Positions 17,253-26,354 of a stretch of DNA of 40,054 nt are shown one piece after another (within the stretch, counting starts at the first letter, position 1; every line of letters begins with the position of its first letter). The notes under the pieces were generated by a model. The model did not search any database and was not told the DNA's origin. It was given only the letters and a program-made list of their open reading frames with translations. Origin of the DNA: Gammaproteobacteria bacterium (GTDB lineage Bacteria; Pseudomonadota; Gammaproteobacteria; JAJDOJ01); contig JAJDOJ010000119.1 in assembly GCA_022340215.1 (NCBI GenBank), positions 1 to 40,054 on the forward strand, given 5' to 3'. Position numbers and translations under genes: made by a program.

Positions 17253-17581
17253 CCGGCCCCATCGAACCCCCCCGACCGCGGCCGCTTGTCAGCATCCCCC
17301 GATCGGGCACATACTATCCACTATGGACGTCACGGACACCGTTCGAACGACTGATCGAGACGGATGCAAAGCAAGACGCGCGGACTGGGTATACCCGAAT
17401 TCAACCATGAGGGCCGGGGGAACCGCGTGACGCGGCCAAGCGACGTCACCAGCGGTGGTTCCGCGATCCCCCGATCGGGAAGCGATACGTCACCGGTGCA
17501 TCGGAAAACCGACCGCAATCCGGTTTCCCTTTTCCGTCGATCGCACTGCGGCCTCCATTCACCACGCACCTGTTGAGCGCA
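17253..17581 (+). promoter_or_regulatory. 329-bp gene-free region before yqgE with twin palindromic repeats
   Basis: No credible gene is present here; the short open frames lack family similarity and ribosome sites. Two identical 14-bp sequences, ATCCCCCGATCGGG, occur at 17294-17307 and 17466-17479. Each contains the perfect palindrome CCCGATCGGG, and their starts are 172 bp apart. The AT-rich ATACTATCCACTAT (about 17311-17324) could hold a -10. The layout suggests paired regulator sites or the flanks of an old insertion. No terminator for tonB is evident. Confidence 0.45.
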
Positions 17582-18142
17582 ATGGACTCCACCCTGTTTG
17601 CCAATCACTTCCTCATCGCCATGCCGAACCTGGCCGACCCGAATTTCGCGCAGACGGTGACGCTGGTCTGCGAACACAACGATCAGGGCGCCCTGGGCAT
17701 CGTGATAAACCGGCCCACGGACCTGACGCTGACCGACCTGGTGGAACACCTGGAAATCCAGCAGGGCACATCCCTGCTCGAGGACGTCACGGTATATTCC
17801 GGCGGTCCGGTGCAGATGGACCACGGTTTCGTGCTTCATCAGCCGCTGGGTCACTGGGAATCGACGTTGGCGATCGACACGGACCTCGGCCTGACGACGT
17901 CTCGGGACATCATTGCCGCCACCGTATCCGGCAACGGCCCGGAACGGCAGTTGATCGCCCTGGGGTATGCGGGTTGGGCGCCCGGTCAGCTGGAGCGCGA
18001 GATCGCCGACAACGCCTGGCTGACGGTCCCCAACGACCCTGATATCGTATTCCTGTTGCCGAGCAATGAACGCTGGCGCGCCGCGGCGGAAAAACTGGGT
18101 GTCGACCTGAACCTGATCGATGGAAGCGCCGGTCATGCCTGA
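17582..18142 (+). CDS. yqgE: YqgE/AlgH family protein
   Basis: Conserved cytosolic protein of unknown molecular function, called AlgH in Pseudomonas. At 186 aa it matches the usual length (~187). Recognisable segments are ANHFLIAMPNLADPNFAQTV, the VCEHNDQGALGIVINRPT block, the YSGGPVQMDHGFVLH motif, and LGYAGWAPGQLEREI. The ATG at 17582 is preferred over a TTG at 17573 because it starts immediately before the conserved HFLIAMP. It precedes ruvX by 59 bp, and the yqgE-ruvX pairing is very widespread in proteobacteria. Its exact role is not established. Confidence 0.93.
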   Translation: MDSTLFANHFLIAMPNLADPNFAQTVTLVCEHNDQGALGIVINRPTDLTLTDLVEHLEIQQGTSLLEDVTVYSGGPVQMDHGFVLHQPLGHWESTLAIDTDLGLTTSRDIIAATVSGNGPERQLIALGYAGWAPGQLEREIADNAWLTVPNDPDIVFLLPSNERWRAAAEKLGVDLNLIDGSAGHA

Positions 18143-18201
18143 GTACCGGCACCGGATCGATGCCTGCCACTCGACATCGCCCTGCACGGCACCCTCTGTC
18201 G

Positions 18202-18660
18202 ATGATCCGGGTCGTCCTGGGCTTTGACTACGGTAGACGCCGCACCGGTCTGGCCGTGGGTAACATGTCGACCGGTACCGTGACCCCGCTAAGGACCATT
18301 ACCAGCGTGGGTGGCGCACCCGACTGGCATACTATTGAAGGGATGATTTCGGAATGGTCTCCGGACGCGCTCGTGGTCGGCGAGCCCCGCGGTGAGGCGC
18401 GGTCCGGGGGTACCAACGATGCGATCCTCGCGGAGATCGGCAGATTCCGTCGAGGCCTCGGGAAACGCTTCGGGCTCCCCGTCTTCACCGTCGACGAAAC
18501 ATTGAGTTCGGACGAGGCCTATCACCAGCTCAGGATTCGCCGCCGCGCAGGCATCCGGCGGTCCATTCGCCGTGGCGATATCGACAGGGTCGCCGCCGCG
18601 CTGCTGCTGGAGACATGGATGAACACCGAATCGGGAACAGACCCGCAATCCACGCAATGA
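18202..18660 (+). CDS. ruvX: Putative pre-16S rRNA nuclease / Holliday junction resolvase-like RuvX
   Basis: RNase H-fold protein (YqgF family) implicated in 5' processing of pre-16S rRNA and historically proposed as a Holliday junction resolvase. From ATG 18202 it has 152 aa. The catalytic Asp is in [15 protein letters not shown], the Glu in VVGEPRGE, and the [11 protein letters not shown] and [15 protein letters not shown] blocks follow. The upstream 14 codons of the open frame are unlike the family. Its TGA overlaps the pyrR ATG (ATGA), indicating translational coupling. Confidence 0.93.
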   Translation: MIRVVLGFDYGRRRTGLAVGNMSTGTVTPLRTITSVGGAPDWHTIEGMISEWSPDALVVGEPRGEARSGGTNDAILAEIGRFRRGLGKRFGLPVFTVDETLSSDEAYHQLRIRRRAGIRRSIRRGDIDRVAAALLLETWMNTESGTDPQSTQ

Positions 18661-19178
18661 ACGACAGCGTAGACGAACTGCTGGAACGGATGCAAACCGA
18701 CCTGCGCGCCCTGCTTCGCGACCTGGGTCGGGAAGACGTCCTCATGATTGGTATTCACACCGGTGGGGCCTGGGTCGCAGAGCGCCTGCACCAGGACCTT
18801 GGCCTGACCGATCCCCTGGGGCTGCTCGACATCTCCTTTTACCGTGACGACTTCAGCCGGCTGGGCCTCAACCCCAGGGTGCGTCCCTCGCAACTGCCGC
18901 TGAGCGTGGACGGGCGGCATATCGTACTGGTGGACGACGTCCTCTATACCGGACGCACGATTCGCGCCGCACTGAACGAGATCTTCGACTACGGGCGGCC
19001 TGCGAGTGTCACGCTGGTGACACTGATCGATCGCGAGGATCGGGAGCTACCGATACAGCCGGAGATCGTCGGACGCAAACTGCACCTCGGGCGCCACCAG
19101 CAGGTAAAGCTTTCGGGTCCGTCCCCGCTCACGCTGGCCGTGGTGGACGTCGATGACAATGGATCCGGGACAGGATAG
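18657..19178 (+). CDS. pyrR: PyrR bifunctional protein (pyr regulator / uracil phosphoribosyltransferase family)
   Basis: Type I phosphoribosyltransferase-fold protein, 173 aa from the ATG that overlaps the ruvX stop. The PRPP-binding loop [19 protein letters not shown] is clear, as are the [14 protein letters not shown] and [15 protein letters not shown] blocks typical of PyrR. In Gram-positives PyrR attenuates pyr operons by binding mRNA. In gammaproteobacteria the homologue sits before pyrB, and its RNA-binding role is less certain. Here pyrB starts 3 bp after its stop, so any control would have to act upstream of ruvX or at translation. Confidence 0.92.
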   Translation: MNDSVDELLERMQTDLRALLRDLGREDVLMIGIHTGGAWVAERLHQDLGLTDPLGLLDISFYRDDFSRLGLNPRVRPSQLPLSVDGRHIVLVDDVLYTGRTIRAALNEIFDYGRPASVTLVTLIDREDRELPIQPEIVGRKLHLGRHQQVKLSGPSPLTLAVVDVDDNGSGTG

Positions 19179-19181
19179 ACG

Positions 19182-20195
19182 ATGACTTCCGGTACACCCG
19201 ACACAAGGGTGGCGGAAACCATCCCGTTTCCGGTCAGCAGACAGCTCACCGAGGACGGTCGTCTGCGGCATTTTCTCACCATCGAGGGCCTGCCCTGCAC
19301 GCTGCTCACCAGCATCCTGAACACAGCGGAATCTTTCGCGGGCGTGGATGGGCGGGCAGTCAAGAAGGTCCCGCTGCTGCGCGGCAAAACGATCGTCAAC
19401 CTGTTCTTCGAAGCCAGCACCCGAACACGAACGACCTTCGAGCTCGCGGCCAAGCGATTGTCGGCAGACGTCATCAACCTGAACATCAGCGCCGCCGCGA
19501 CGACCAAGGGCGAGAGTCTGCTCGATACCCTGCGTAACCTCGAGGCGATGCACACGGACATGTTCGTGGTCCGCCACACCGACAGTGGTGCGGCGCATTT
19601 CATCGCTAGACACGTCGCCCCGCACGTGCGGGTCATCAACGCCGGCGACGGCCGCCACGCGCACCCGACCCAAGCCATGCTGGACATGTTCACGATCCGA
19701 CGGCACAAGGGCGACTTTCGGGACCTGCGGGTAGCGATCGTTGGGGATATCCTTCATTCGCGCGTCGCGCGCTCCCAGATACTGGCACTGAACACACTAG
19801 GCGCAGCAGAGGTTCGTGTCATCGCCCCACAGACGCTGCTGCCGGCACAGGTTGAAACGCTCGGTGTCCATGCGTTCTCCGACATCGCTTCCGGACTCCG
19901 GGACGTGGATGTCGTCATCGCGCTGAGATTGCAGAACGAACGCATGAACGGCGCGTTCCTACCAAGCAAGCACGAATACTTCCAACGCTACGGCCTGACG
20001 CCCGGTCGCCTCGAGTTCACCGCGCCGGATGCCATCGTCATGCACCCCGGGCCGATCAATCGCGGCGTAGAAATGGACTCCGAAGTGGCGGACGGGGAAC
20101 GCTCGGTCATCCTGCAGCAAGTGACCTTCGGTATCGCGGTCAGGATGGCCGTGATGTCGATGGCCATCGCCTCGACGGCGCCGGGTGAGCGATGA
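19182..20195 (+). CDS. pyrB: Aspartate carbamoyltransferase catalytic chain
   Basis: Condenses carbamoyl phosphate with aspartate in the committed step of pyrimidine synthesis. The 337-aa chain has the carbamoyl-phosphate loop STRTR (79-83) in [21 protein letters not shown] (161-168), [12 protein letters not shown] and [11 protein letters not shown]. The N-terminal extension of about 30 residues and the length fit the Pseudomonas-type enzyme, which assembles as a dodecamer with an inactive dihydroorotase-like chain rather than with PyrI. That partner follows directly with an ATGA overlap (20192-20195). No pyrI is seen. Confidence 0.96.
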   Translation: MTSGTPDTRVAETIPFPVSRQLTEDGRLRHFLTIEGLPCTLLTSILNTAESFAGVDGRAVKKVPLLRGKTIVNLFFEASTRTRTTFELAAKRLSADVINLNISAAATTKGESLLDTLRNLEAMHTDMFVVRHTDSGAAHFIARHVAPHVRVINAGDGRHAHPTQAMLDMFTIRRHKGDFRDLRVAIVGDILHSRVARSQILALNTLGAAEVRVIAPQTLLPAQVETLGVHAFSDIASGLRDVDVVIALRLQNERMNGAFLPSKHEYFQRYGLTPGRLEFTAPDAIVMHPGPINRGVEMDSEVADGERSVILQQVTFGIAVRMAVMSMAIASTAPGER

Positions 20196-21478
20196 GATTT
20201 CGCATCGTCAACGGAAGAGTCGTAGACCCGGCCACCGGCCTCGACGCGGTGACGAACCTGTACATCGAGAAGGACCGTATCGTGGGGGTGGGCTCCCCGC
20301 CCGCCGGGTTCGCCGCCAGCCGCACCATCGGTGCCACCGGCAAATGGGTGATTCCGGGCCTGGTGGACCTCGCCGCGAGGCTGCGTGAACCCGGTCAGGA
20401 GCACAAGGCGACCATCGAGTCCGAGACGCGCGCGGCAGCCTCGGGCGGTATCACCAGTCTGACCTGCCCGCCGGATACGAAGCCGGTCGTCGATTCGCCC
20501 GCCGAGGTCGAACTCATTCAGCAACGCGCCGCGGACGCCGGCTACTGCCGCGTCTACTCGCTGGGCGCGCTGACCAAGGGGCTGGAGGGACGGGCCCCGA
20601 GCGAGATGGCAGCCTTGAAGACAGCCGGTTGTGTCGGGGTGAGTCAGGCCTTGAACCCGATCGCCAGTCCGCTCGTGCTTCGACGCGCGATGGAATATGC
20701 GGCAAGCACGGGGCATAAGGTGTTCCTTCACCCGCTGGACTTCGACCTGATGGACCACGGTTGCGCCCATGAGGGTGCGGTCGCGACCCGGATGGGGCTG
20801 TCGGGAATCCCGGAAGCCGCGGAAACCGCGGCGCTCGGTCAGATGCTCGCCCTGATCGAGCAGACCGGAGCGAGCGTCCACTTCTGCCGCTTGTCTACGA
20901 CTCGCGCGGTACGCATGGTCGCGCGTGCCCGATACGACGGGCTTCCGATCACCGCCGATGTCTGCGCCCACCAACTCTTCCTGACAGAGATGGACGTGTC
21001 GGACTTCAACAGCCTGTGCCACACCATCCCGCCCCTGCGCACCCGACGTGATCTGGAGGGATTACGCACCGGTCTGGTGGACGGCTCCATCACCGCGGTC
21101 TGTTCGGACCATCAACCGCACGAACCCGACGCGAAACGCGCGCCGTTCGCACAAACCGAGCCGGGCGTCTCCGGGGTAGAAACCCTGCTGGCGCTGATGC
21201 TGCGGCTGGTCCATGAAAACCTCCTTACCCTGACCGAGGCAATCTCCCTGGTCACCCATGGCCCGGCCTCGATCACCGGCATCGACGGCGGCACACTGTC
21301 GGAAGGAAGCCTTGCCGACATCGTAATTATCGACCCCGATGCGGCATGGGAGTTCGTCCCCTGCAGGATGCAGAGCTGCGGAAAGAACTCGCCGTTTTCG
21401 GGCTGGGAATTCACCGGACGGGTCACTCACACCTTGCTGGGCGGCAGAATCGTCTACAAGGCCGAGCCGCAGGCATGA
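20192..21478 (+). CDS. pyrC': Non-catalytic dihydroorotase-like subunit PyrC'
   Basis: A 428-aa amidohydrolase-fold protein homologous to dihydroorotase but missing key metal ligands. The normal DLHVHLREPG motif is [10 protein letters not shown] (residues 59-68), so both zinc histidines (expected at about 61 and 63) are Ala and Arg. LHPLDFDLM also lacks a ligand-like pattern. Known PyrC' (PyrX) proteins have no dihydroorotase activity but hold PyrB in a large ATCase complex. The overlap with pyrB fits that role. A true dihydroorotase must be encoded elsewhere. Automatic annotation as active pyrC would be misleading. Confidence 0.93.
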   Translation: MRFRIVNGRVVDPATGLDAVTNLYIEKDRIVGVGSPPAGFAASRTIGATGKWVIPGLVDLAARLREPGQEHKATIESETRAAASGGITSLTCPPDTKPVVDSPAEVELIQQRAADAGYCRVYSLGALTKGLEGRAPSEMAALKTAGCVGVSQALNPIASPLVLRRAMEYAASTGHKVFLHPLDFDLMDHGCAHEGAVATRMGLSGIPEAAETAALGQMLALIEQTGASVHFCRLSTTRAVRMVARARYDGLPITADVCAHQLFLTEMDVSDFNSLCHTIPPLRTRRDLEGLRTGLVDGSITAVCSDHQPHEPDAKRAPFAQTEPGVSGVETLLALMLRLVHENLLTLTEAISLVTHGPASITGIDGGTLSEGSLADIVIIDPDAAWEFVPCRMQSCGKNSPFSGWEFTGRVTHTLLGGRIVYKAEPQA

Positions 21479-22347
21479 GCCTCCCGAGTTGCGGCACGAT
21501 CTTCCTGGAGGAGGGACGGATCCAGCGGCATCTGACCTGTCCGGGGGAGCAGTACATCCTTCGGCTGGAGGCGCCGCGTTGCGCGGCCGCCGCAGGCCCG
21601 GGGAGCTTCGTCCACCTTCGCTGCGACCCCCTGCTCGCCATGCGGCGACCGTTCTCGATCATGCGGAGTTCCCGGGACGCGGGCTGGATCGAGGTCCTGT
21701 ACAAGGTAGTGGGTCGCGGAACGAGAATCCTGGCACAACGCAGGGAAGGGGACAAGATCAGTTGCCTGGGCCCGATCGGCAAAGGTTTCTCCGTACCACC
21801 CGCAGCGTCATCGTGCGCCCTGATGATCGGCGGTGGCGTGGGTATCCCACCAATGATCTTTCAGGCGGAACGACTGCGCGATCTGGCACCCGGGAAACTG
21901 CTGGTTCTGATGGGCTCCGAAGTGCCGTTCCCCTTTCCGCCCGTACCCTCGCGCATCGTGACGCGAGGCATGCCCGACGGGACCATTGCTGCATTGCCGC
22001 TACTCGAGGAGAAGGGCATCCCGTCGAGACTCGCGAGCCTGCAGGGTTATCCCGGCTGTTACCAGGGATACGTAACCGATCTCGCCAAGCGCTGGATCGC
22101 TGAGCGGGGACACACGGAGGACCTCGTCGTCTACGCCTGCGGACCTCATGGCATGCTGGAAGCCCTGGCGGGTCTGTGCCGCCGCTTCCGGATTCCATGC
22201 CAGGTCTCGCTAGAGGAGTACATGGCCTGCGCCATCGGCGGATGCGCCGGCTGCGTCGTCGAGGTCGAAACCGCCGAAGGCACGGCCATGAAGCGCGTCT
22301 GCGTCGACGGACCGGTATTCGAGGCCGATACGGTCTTCCCGGCGTGA
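21475..22347 (+). CDS. PyrK-like dihydroorotate dehydrogenase electron-transfer subunit
   Basis: Iron-sulfur flavoprotein of the ferredoxin-NADP reductase superfamily, 290 aa from the ATG overlapping the pyrC' stop. It has the FAD motif RRPFSIM, the NAD-binding GGGVGIPPMIF, the CGPHGML loop, and four C-terminal cysteines C252-x4-C257-x2-C260-x15-C276 for a [2Fe-2S] cluster, as in PyrK. PyrK normally pairs with class 1B PyrD to pass electrons to NAD+. No pyrD lies adjacent, and most gammaproteobacteria use a quinone-linked class 2 enzyme, so the actual partner is uncertain. Position supports a pyrimidine role. Confidence 0.85.
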   Translation: MSLPSCGTIFLEEGRIQRHLTCPGEQYILRLEAPRCAAAAGPGSFVHLRCDPLLAMRRPFSIMRSSRDAGWIEVLYKVVGRGTRILAQRREGDKISCLGPIGKGFSVPPAASSCALMIGGGVGIPPMIFQAERLRDLAPGKLLVLMGSEVPFPFPPVPSRIVTRGMPDGTIAALPLLEEKGIPSRLASLQGYPGCYQGYVTDLAKRWIAERGHTEDLVVYACGPHGMLEALAGLCRRFRIPCQVSLEEYMACAIGGCAGCVVEVETAEGTAMKRVCVDGPVFEADTVFPA

Positions 22348-22414
22348 TGCGCCTGCAGGTTACAGATTCGGCAGTACCACACCCGGCGCCTGTCAACCTG
22401 GACCGAAGCTGAAA

Positions 22415-23704
22415 TCAGAATTTTTTGACGTCGAGGTCGTCCATGTCATCGTCCTCATCTGGATCATCGCCCTCGTCGCCGAAGGCATTTCGCATCATCG
22501 AGAGTGTGTCCATAGCCTGGTCGGGCACCTCTTCCTCGCCTTCCATCGCCGCATGGGGGTCGACGTCCGACCCCGCCTTCGGGGACTCCTCGATGACGTC
22601 GTCCGGGAACTGAAACGATTCGACCTTATCCTCGAAGCTGTCCTCGCCACCCCCAAAATTGATCCGCCACTCCAGATTGCCGCGGGAATCCGCATTGGCC
22701 AGGGCCGCCTGCAGATTGATGCGCTTCATCCGGTACAGTTCCAACAACGACTGGTCGAAGGTCTGCATCCCATTGACCGATCCCTTTTCCATGACCTCCT
22801 TCAATGCCCCCATCTCCCCCTTCTTGATGAGTTCGGAGCTGTAGGGCGTGTTAACCAGCACCTCGACCGCCGGGACCCGCCTGCCGTCCATCCCCACGAC
22901 CAGGCGCTGTGACACGATACCGCGGAGATTCAGCGACAGGTCCATCAGAATCTGCTGCCTGGCGTCCGAGGAAAACAGGTTGATGACCCGATCGAGCGCC
23001 TGATTCGCGTTGACGGCGTGAAGGGTCGTCAGGCAGAGGTGGCCGGTGTCGGCGTAGGAGATCGCCGCCGCCATGGTCTTGCGATCGCGCACCTCGCCGA
23101 TCATGATCAGGTCCGGGGCCTCGCGCATCGCCTCGCGCAGCGCATTGTCGTAGGAGAGCGTGTCGAGACCCACTTCGCGTTGCCCGATGATCGATTTCTT
23201 GTGGGCGAATACGTACTCGATCGGATCCTCGATCGTCAGGATGTGGCCCGCGTGGTGGGCGTTGCGAAAATCGAGCATCGAGGCCAGTGTCGTGGACTTG
23301 CCCGAGCCGGTCGAGCCGACCACGATAATCAGCCCGTTCTTGTGCCCGACGAGATCCTTCAGCACCGGCGGCAGCGAGAGCTCCTCCAACGTCGGGATGA
23401 TCGACTTGATGAAACGGATGACGAGCGACACCTCGCCGCGCTGCCGGTAGATGTTGACACGGAACCGGCCGATCCCTGCGATGCTGAGACCCAGGTTCAT
23501 CTCCTTGGTGGCCTCAAACTCGCGGATCTGCGCCTTGTCCATCAGGCTGTAGGCGATCTCCCTGGTCACACCGGGATCCAGCGCACTGCGGCTGACCGGA
23601 CGCATCTCCCCCTCCAGCTTGACGCTCGCCGGGGCGCCGGTGGTGAAAAACAGGTCGGAGGCATTCTTGTCAGACATCAATTTGAGATACGGAGTGATGT
23701 TCAT
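22415..23704 (-). CDS. Third PilT/PilU-family pilus retraction ATPase
   Basis: Hexameric secretion-ATPase family member, 429 aa. Walker A is GSTGSGKST (130-138), with the Asp box TIEDPIEYVF, Walker B LIMIGEVRDRKTM and the His box GHLCLTTLHA. The N-terminal PAS-like domain begins MNITPYLKLMSDKNASDLFF. It differs from PilU in having a tail of about 75 residues after the usual end, very rich in Asp and Glu (GDEGDDPDEDDDMDDLD). It is the last of three such genes. Palindromic element copy 2 lies between it and pilU, ending only about 24 bp before its start. A specialised or accessory retraction motor is likely. The symbol pilU2 would be tentative. Confidence 0.9.
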   Translation of the reverse strand: MNITPYLKLMSDKNASDLFFTTGAPASVKLEGEMRPVSRSALDPGVTREIAYSLMDKAQIREFEATKEMNLGLSIAGIGRFRVNIYRQRGEVSLVIRFIKSIIPTLEELSLPPVLKDLVGHKNGLIIVVGSTGSGKSTTLASMLDFRNAHHAGHILTIEDPIEYVFAHKKSIIGQREVGLDTLSYDNALREAMREAPDLIMIGEVRDRKTMAAAISYADTGHLCLTTLHAVNANQALDRVINLFSSDARQQILMDLSLNLRGIVSQRLVVGMDGRRVPAVEVLVNTPYSSELIKKGEMGALKEVMEKGSVNGMQTFDQSLLELYRMKRINLQAALANADSRGNLEWRINFGGGEDSFEDKVESFQFPDDVIEESPKAGSDVDPHAAMEGEEEVPDQAMDTLSMMRNAFGDEGDDPDEDDDMDDLDVKKF

Positions 23705-23727
23705 AACGCTGTCTTCCTTCGGGACCT

Positions 23728-23888
23728 TAGGCGATTTCTGTCAAATGACATACCATCCTGCTTGTCTTTTCGTCCGTCCTCCGTGTTACGACAACCGTTC
23801 CATCGTTCGACGATGCGCCGGTTGTCGCGCCTTGATGACGAACGAAAATCCGGCGCAATCTGGTATGCCATTTTCCGGCAATCGCCTA
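23728..23888 (+). repeat. 160-bp palindromic element, copy 2 (forward)
   Basis: Nearly identical to copy 1: starts TTAGGCGATTTCTGTC, ends CCGGCAATCGCCTA. The central hairpin is CATCG-ttcga-CGATG, where copy 1 has CATAG...CTATG, so a base pair is swapped on both sides. CGACAACCG pairs with CGGTTGTCG. The right-end CTA (23886-23888) is, on the minus strand, the TAG stop of pilU. The left end lies 23 bp upstream of the next gene in the same operon, so the pil mRNA must carry the hairpin just before that gene's ribosome site. Confidence 0.93.
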
Positions 23889-25052
23889 CATCAATCCGGA
23901 TTCCTCCTGCTTGGCTTCCATCTCGAGCCCGCCGAGGGTCGTGTCACCCGGCATCGCATGCTTGGCGATCGTCCCCTCCAGCTTGATGCGCAGGCGCAGG
24001 TCGTTGACCGAATCGGCATTGCGCAGGGCGTCCTCGTAGGTGATCTTGCCCTCTTCCAGGAGCTGGAACAGATGCTGATCGAAAGTCTGCATTCCCTGCT
24101 CGGTGGATTTCTTGATCAGGCTCTTCATCTCGTGCACTTCGCCCTTGAAGATCAGGTCGGACATCAATGGCGTGTTGAGCATGACCTCTACTGCGGGGAC
24201 CAGACCCTCGCCCTCGGCCTTCGGCAGCAGGCGCTGTGAGATGACCGCCTTCAAGTTCAGCGACAGGTCCATCAGCAACTGCGAGCGCCGCTCCTCGGGA
24301 AAGAAGTTGATGATCCGGTCCAGGGCCTGGTTGGTGCTGTTCGCATGCAGGGTGGAAAGGCAGAGATGGCCCGTCTCCGCGAAGGCGACGGCGTGGTCCA
24401 TGGTCTCGCGTTCGCGGATCTCCCCGATCAGGATGACGTCGGGGGCCTGGCGCAGGGTGTTCTTGAGCGCGACCTCGTAGCTCTTCGTGTCGACGCCGAC
24501 CTCGCGTTGCGTGATCAGGCAGTTCTTGTGAGGATGCACGTACTCGACCGGGTCCTCGATCGTAATGATGTGACCGTAGCTATGTTCGTTACGGTAACCG
24601 ATCATCGCCGCCAGCGAAGTAGACTTACCCGATCCGGTGCCGCCGACGAAGATCACCAGGCCGCGCTTGGTCATGGCGATGTCGCGCAGGATCTTCGGCA
24701 GGCTCAGGTCCTCGAACTTGGGGATCTCGCTGGTGATCACGCGGATGACCATCCCCGCGTTTCCCTGCTGGGTCAGCGCGCTGACACGAAATCGCGAGAC
24801 CCCCGGCATATTGATGGCGAAGTTGCACTCCTGCTTCTCCTCGAACTCCCGCGCCTGCTTGTCGTTCATGATCGCACGCACCAGGACCTGGGTATGGGTC
24901 GGCGTGAGGGCCTGATTGGTAATCGGCATCATCTTTCCGTCGACCTTGATCGACGGCGGTGCCCCGACGGTGATGAACATGTCCGACCCGTTCCTGCCGA
25001 TCAGGGTCTTGAGCAGGTCGTGCATGAAACCTATCGCCTTGTCTCGATCCAT
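23886..25052 (-). CDS. pilU: Type IV pilus retraction ATPase PilU
   Basis: PilT-dependent accessory retraction ATPase of 388 aa. Walker A GGTGSGKST is at 137-145, followed by ITIEDPVEYVHPH, the LIGEIRERETMDHAVAFAETGHLCLSTLHAN region split over Walker B and the His box, and GMQTFDQHLFQL. The N-terminal GSDMFITVGAPPSIKVDG and the C-terminal NDLRLRIKLEG strongly resemble PilU of Pseudomonas (~382 aa). It is 60 bp downstream of pilT. Its TAG stop uses the terminal bases of palindromic element copy 2, apparently without loss of conserved protein sequence. Confidence 0.95.
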   Translation of the reverse strand: MDRDKAIGFMHDLLKTLIGRNGSDMFITVGAPPSIKVDGKMMPITNQALTPTHTQVLVRAIMNDKQAREFEEKQECNFAINMPGVSRFRVSALTQQGNAGMVIRVITSEIPKFEDLSLPKILRDIAMTKRGLVIFVGGTGSGKSTSLAAMIGYRNEHSYGHIITIEDPVEYVHPHKNCLITQREVGVDTKSYEVALKNTLRQAPDVILIGEIRERETMDHAVAFAETGHLCLSTLHANSTNQALDRIINFFPEERRSQLLMDLSLNLKAVISQRLLPKAEGEGLVPAVEVMLNTPLMSDLIFKGEVHEMKSLIKKSTEQGMQTFDQHLFQLLEEGKITYEDALRNADSVNDLRLRIKLEGTIAKHAMPGDTTLGGLEMEAKQEESGLM

Positions 25053-25112
25053 ATCTCGTCACCTCACTGGCACGCAAATTCAGTGGACAAGGGGGAGCGA
25101 CCGGCGCGCCCC

Positions 25113-26147
25113 TCAGAAGGTCTCCTTGTTTGCCGCCTTGCGGCGCGCCTCCTCCCGAGAGATCAGGCCCCGGGAGATCAGCTCCTTCAGGTTCTGGTCC
25201 AGCGTCTGCATCCCGGTGCCCTGGCCCGTCTGGATCGCCGAATACATCTGCGCCACCTTGTCCTCGCGGATCAGGTTGCGTATGGCGGGGGTACCGATCA
25301 TGATCTCGTGCGCCGCGACGCGTCCGCCGCCGATCTTCTTGCACAGCGTCTGGGAGATCACGGCCTTCAGGGACTCCGACAGCATGGACCGCACCATTGA
25401 CTTCTCGGCTGCGGGAAACACGTCGACGACGCGGTCAATGGTCTTGGCCGCCGAGCTGGTGTGGAGGGTGCCAAAGACCAGATGTCCCGTTTCGGCCGCG
25501 GTCAGCGCCAGGCGGATGGTTTCCAGATCGCGGAGCTCGCCCACCAGGATCGTGTCCGGGTCCTCACGCAAGGCCGAGCGCAACGACTCATTGAAGCCGT
25601 GCGTGTCACGGTGCACCTCGCGCTGGTTTACCAGGCATTTCTTGCTCTCGTGGACGAACTCGATCGGGTCCTCGATCGTCAGTATATGCCCGTATTCACT
25701 GTCGTTCTTGTAGTCGACCATGGCGGCAAGCGTGGTGGACTTTCCCGAGCCCGTCGGGCCCGTCACCAGCACAATGCCGCGCGGATAGGACGAGATGTCC
25801 TCGAAGATCTTCGGGCAGTTCAGTTCCTCGAGGGTAAGAATCTTGGTCGGGATGGTGCGGAAAACAACCCCCGCTCCGCGGTTCTGGTTGAACGCATTGA
25901 CCCGGAAGCGCGCCAGCCCCGGGATTTCGAACGAGAAATCGGTTTCCAGAAACTCCTCGTAGTCCCTGCGCTGCTTGTCGTTCATGATGTCGTAGACCAT
26001 GCCGTGCACTTCCTTGTGCTCCATGGCCGGCACATTGATTCGGCGCACGTCGCCGTCCACGCGGATCATCGGCGGTACACCCGCCGAGATATGGAGGTCC
26101 GATGCATTGTTCTTGACGGAGAAGGCGAGTAGTTGGGTTATGTCCAT
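25113..26147 (-). CDS. pilT: Type IV pilus retraction ATPase PilT
   Basis: Hexameric motor at the cytoplasmic base of the pilus that depolymerises pilin to drive twitching. The 344-aa length matches Pseudomonas PilT exactly. The start MDITQLLAFSVKNNASDLH, Walker A GPTGSGKST (130-138), Asp box TIEDPIEFVHE, Walker B ILVGELRDLET, His box GHLVFGTLHT and the AIRNLIRE motif are all present. First of three tandem paralogues, divergent from yggS across about 207 bp. Together with the Chp signalling genes about 7 kb away it implies a motile, surface-sensing organism. Confidence 0.97.
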   Translation of the reverse strand: MDITQLLAFSVKNNASDLHISAGVPPMIRVDGDVRRINVPAMEHKEVHGMVYDIMNDKQRRDYEEFLETDFSFEIPGLARFRVNAFNQNRGAGVVFRTIPTKILTLEELNCPKIFEDISSYPRGIVLVTGPTGSGKSTTLAAMVDYKNDSEYGHILTIEDPIEFVHESKKCLVNQREVHRDTHGFNESLRSALREDPDTILVGELRDLETIRLALTAAETGHLVFGTLHTSSAAKTIDRVVDVFPAAEKSMVRSMLSESLKAVISQTLCKKIGGGRVAAHEIMIGTPAIRNLIREDKVAQMYSAIQTGQGTGMQTLDQNLKELISRGLISREEARRKAANKETF

Positions 26148-26354
26148 GGTCTCGTCTTTTTAGGGGATACGGTGGCCTTGGAAGCAGGTCCGGCCGGGAT
26201 CGGGCGCCCACGTGGGATCAGGGAGGGAAACGCGCTTGCACCCTCCCGCGCCGAACCGCCACACCCTCGCTGCTCAAATAAGGATAGTATTGTTTTCATG
26301 ATTTGGCGGGACACGACGCCGCCCCGTCCTCCCCTGTCGAGCAGATCCCGGGGC
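26148..26354. promoter_or_regulatory. Divergent pilT / yggS intergenic region
   Basis: About 207 bp lie between the two divergent starts. An AT-rich stretch, AAATAAGGATAGTATTGTTTTCATG (split: AAATAAGG at about 26276 and TAGTATTG near 26284), is the most promoter-like part. TAGTAT could be a plus-strand -10, but no good -35 is visible. Promoters for both the pilT operon and yggS-proC-yggT probably lie here. Confidence 0.35.

Noticed and set aside
20192-21478. Annotating this gene as active dihydroorotase
   Set aside because: The zinc-binding His-x-His is replaced ([10 protein letters not shown]), so it is called the non-catalytic PyrC' chain.
23619-23890. Open frames running through the palindromic elements (such as a product starting MTYHPACLFVR)
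   Set aside because: They follow the repeat sequence rather than a conserved protein, and are interrupted or altered in other copies.
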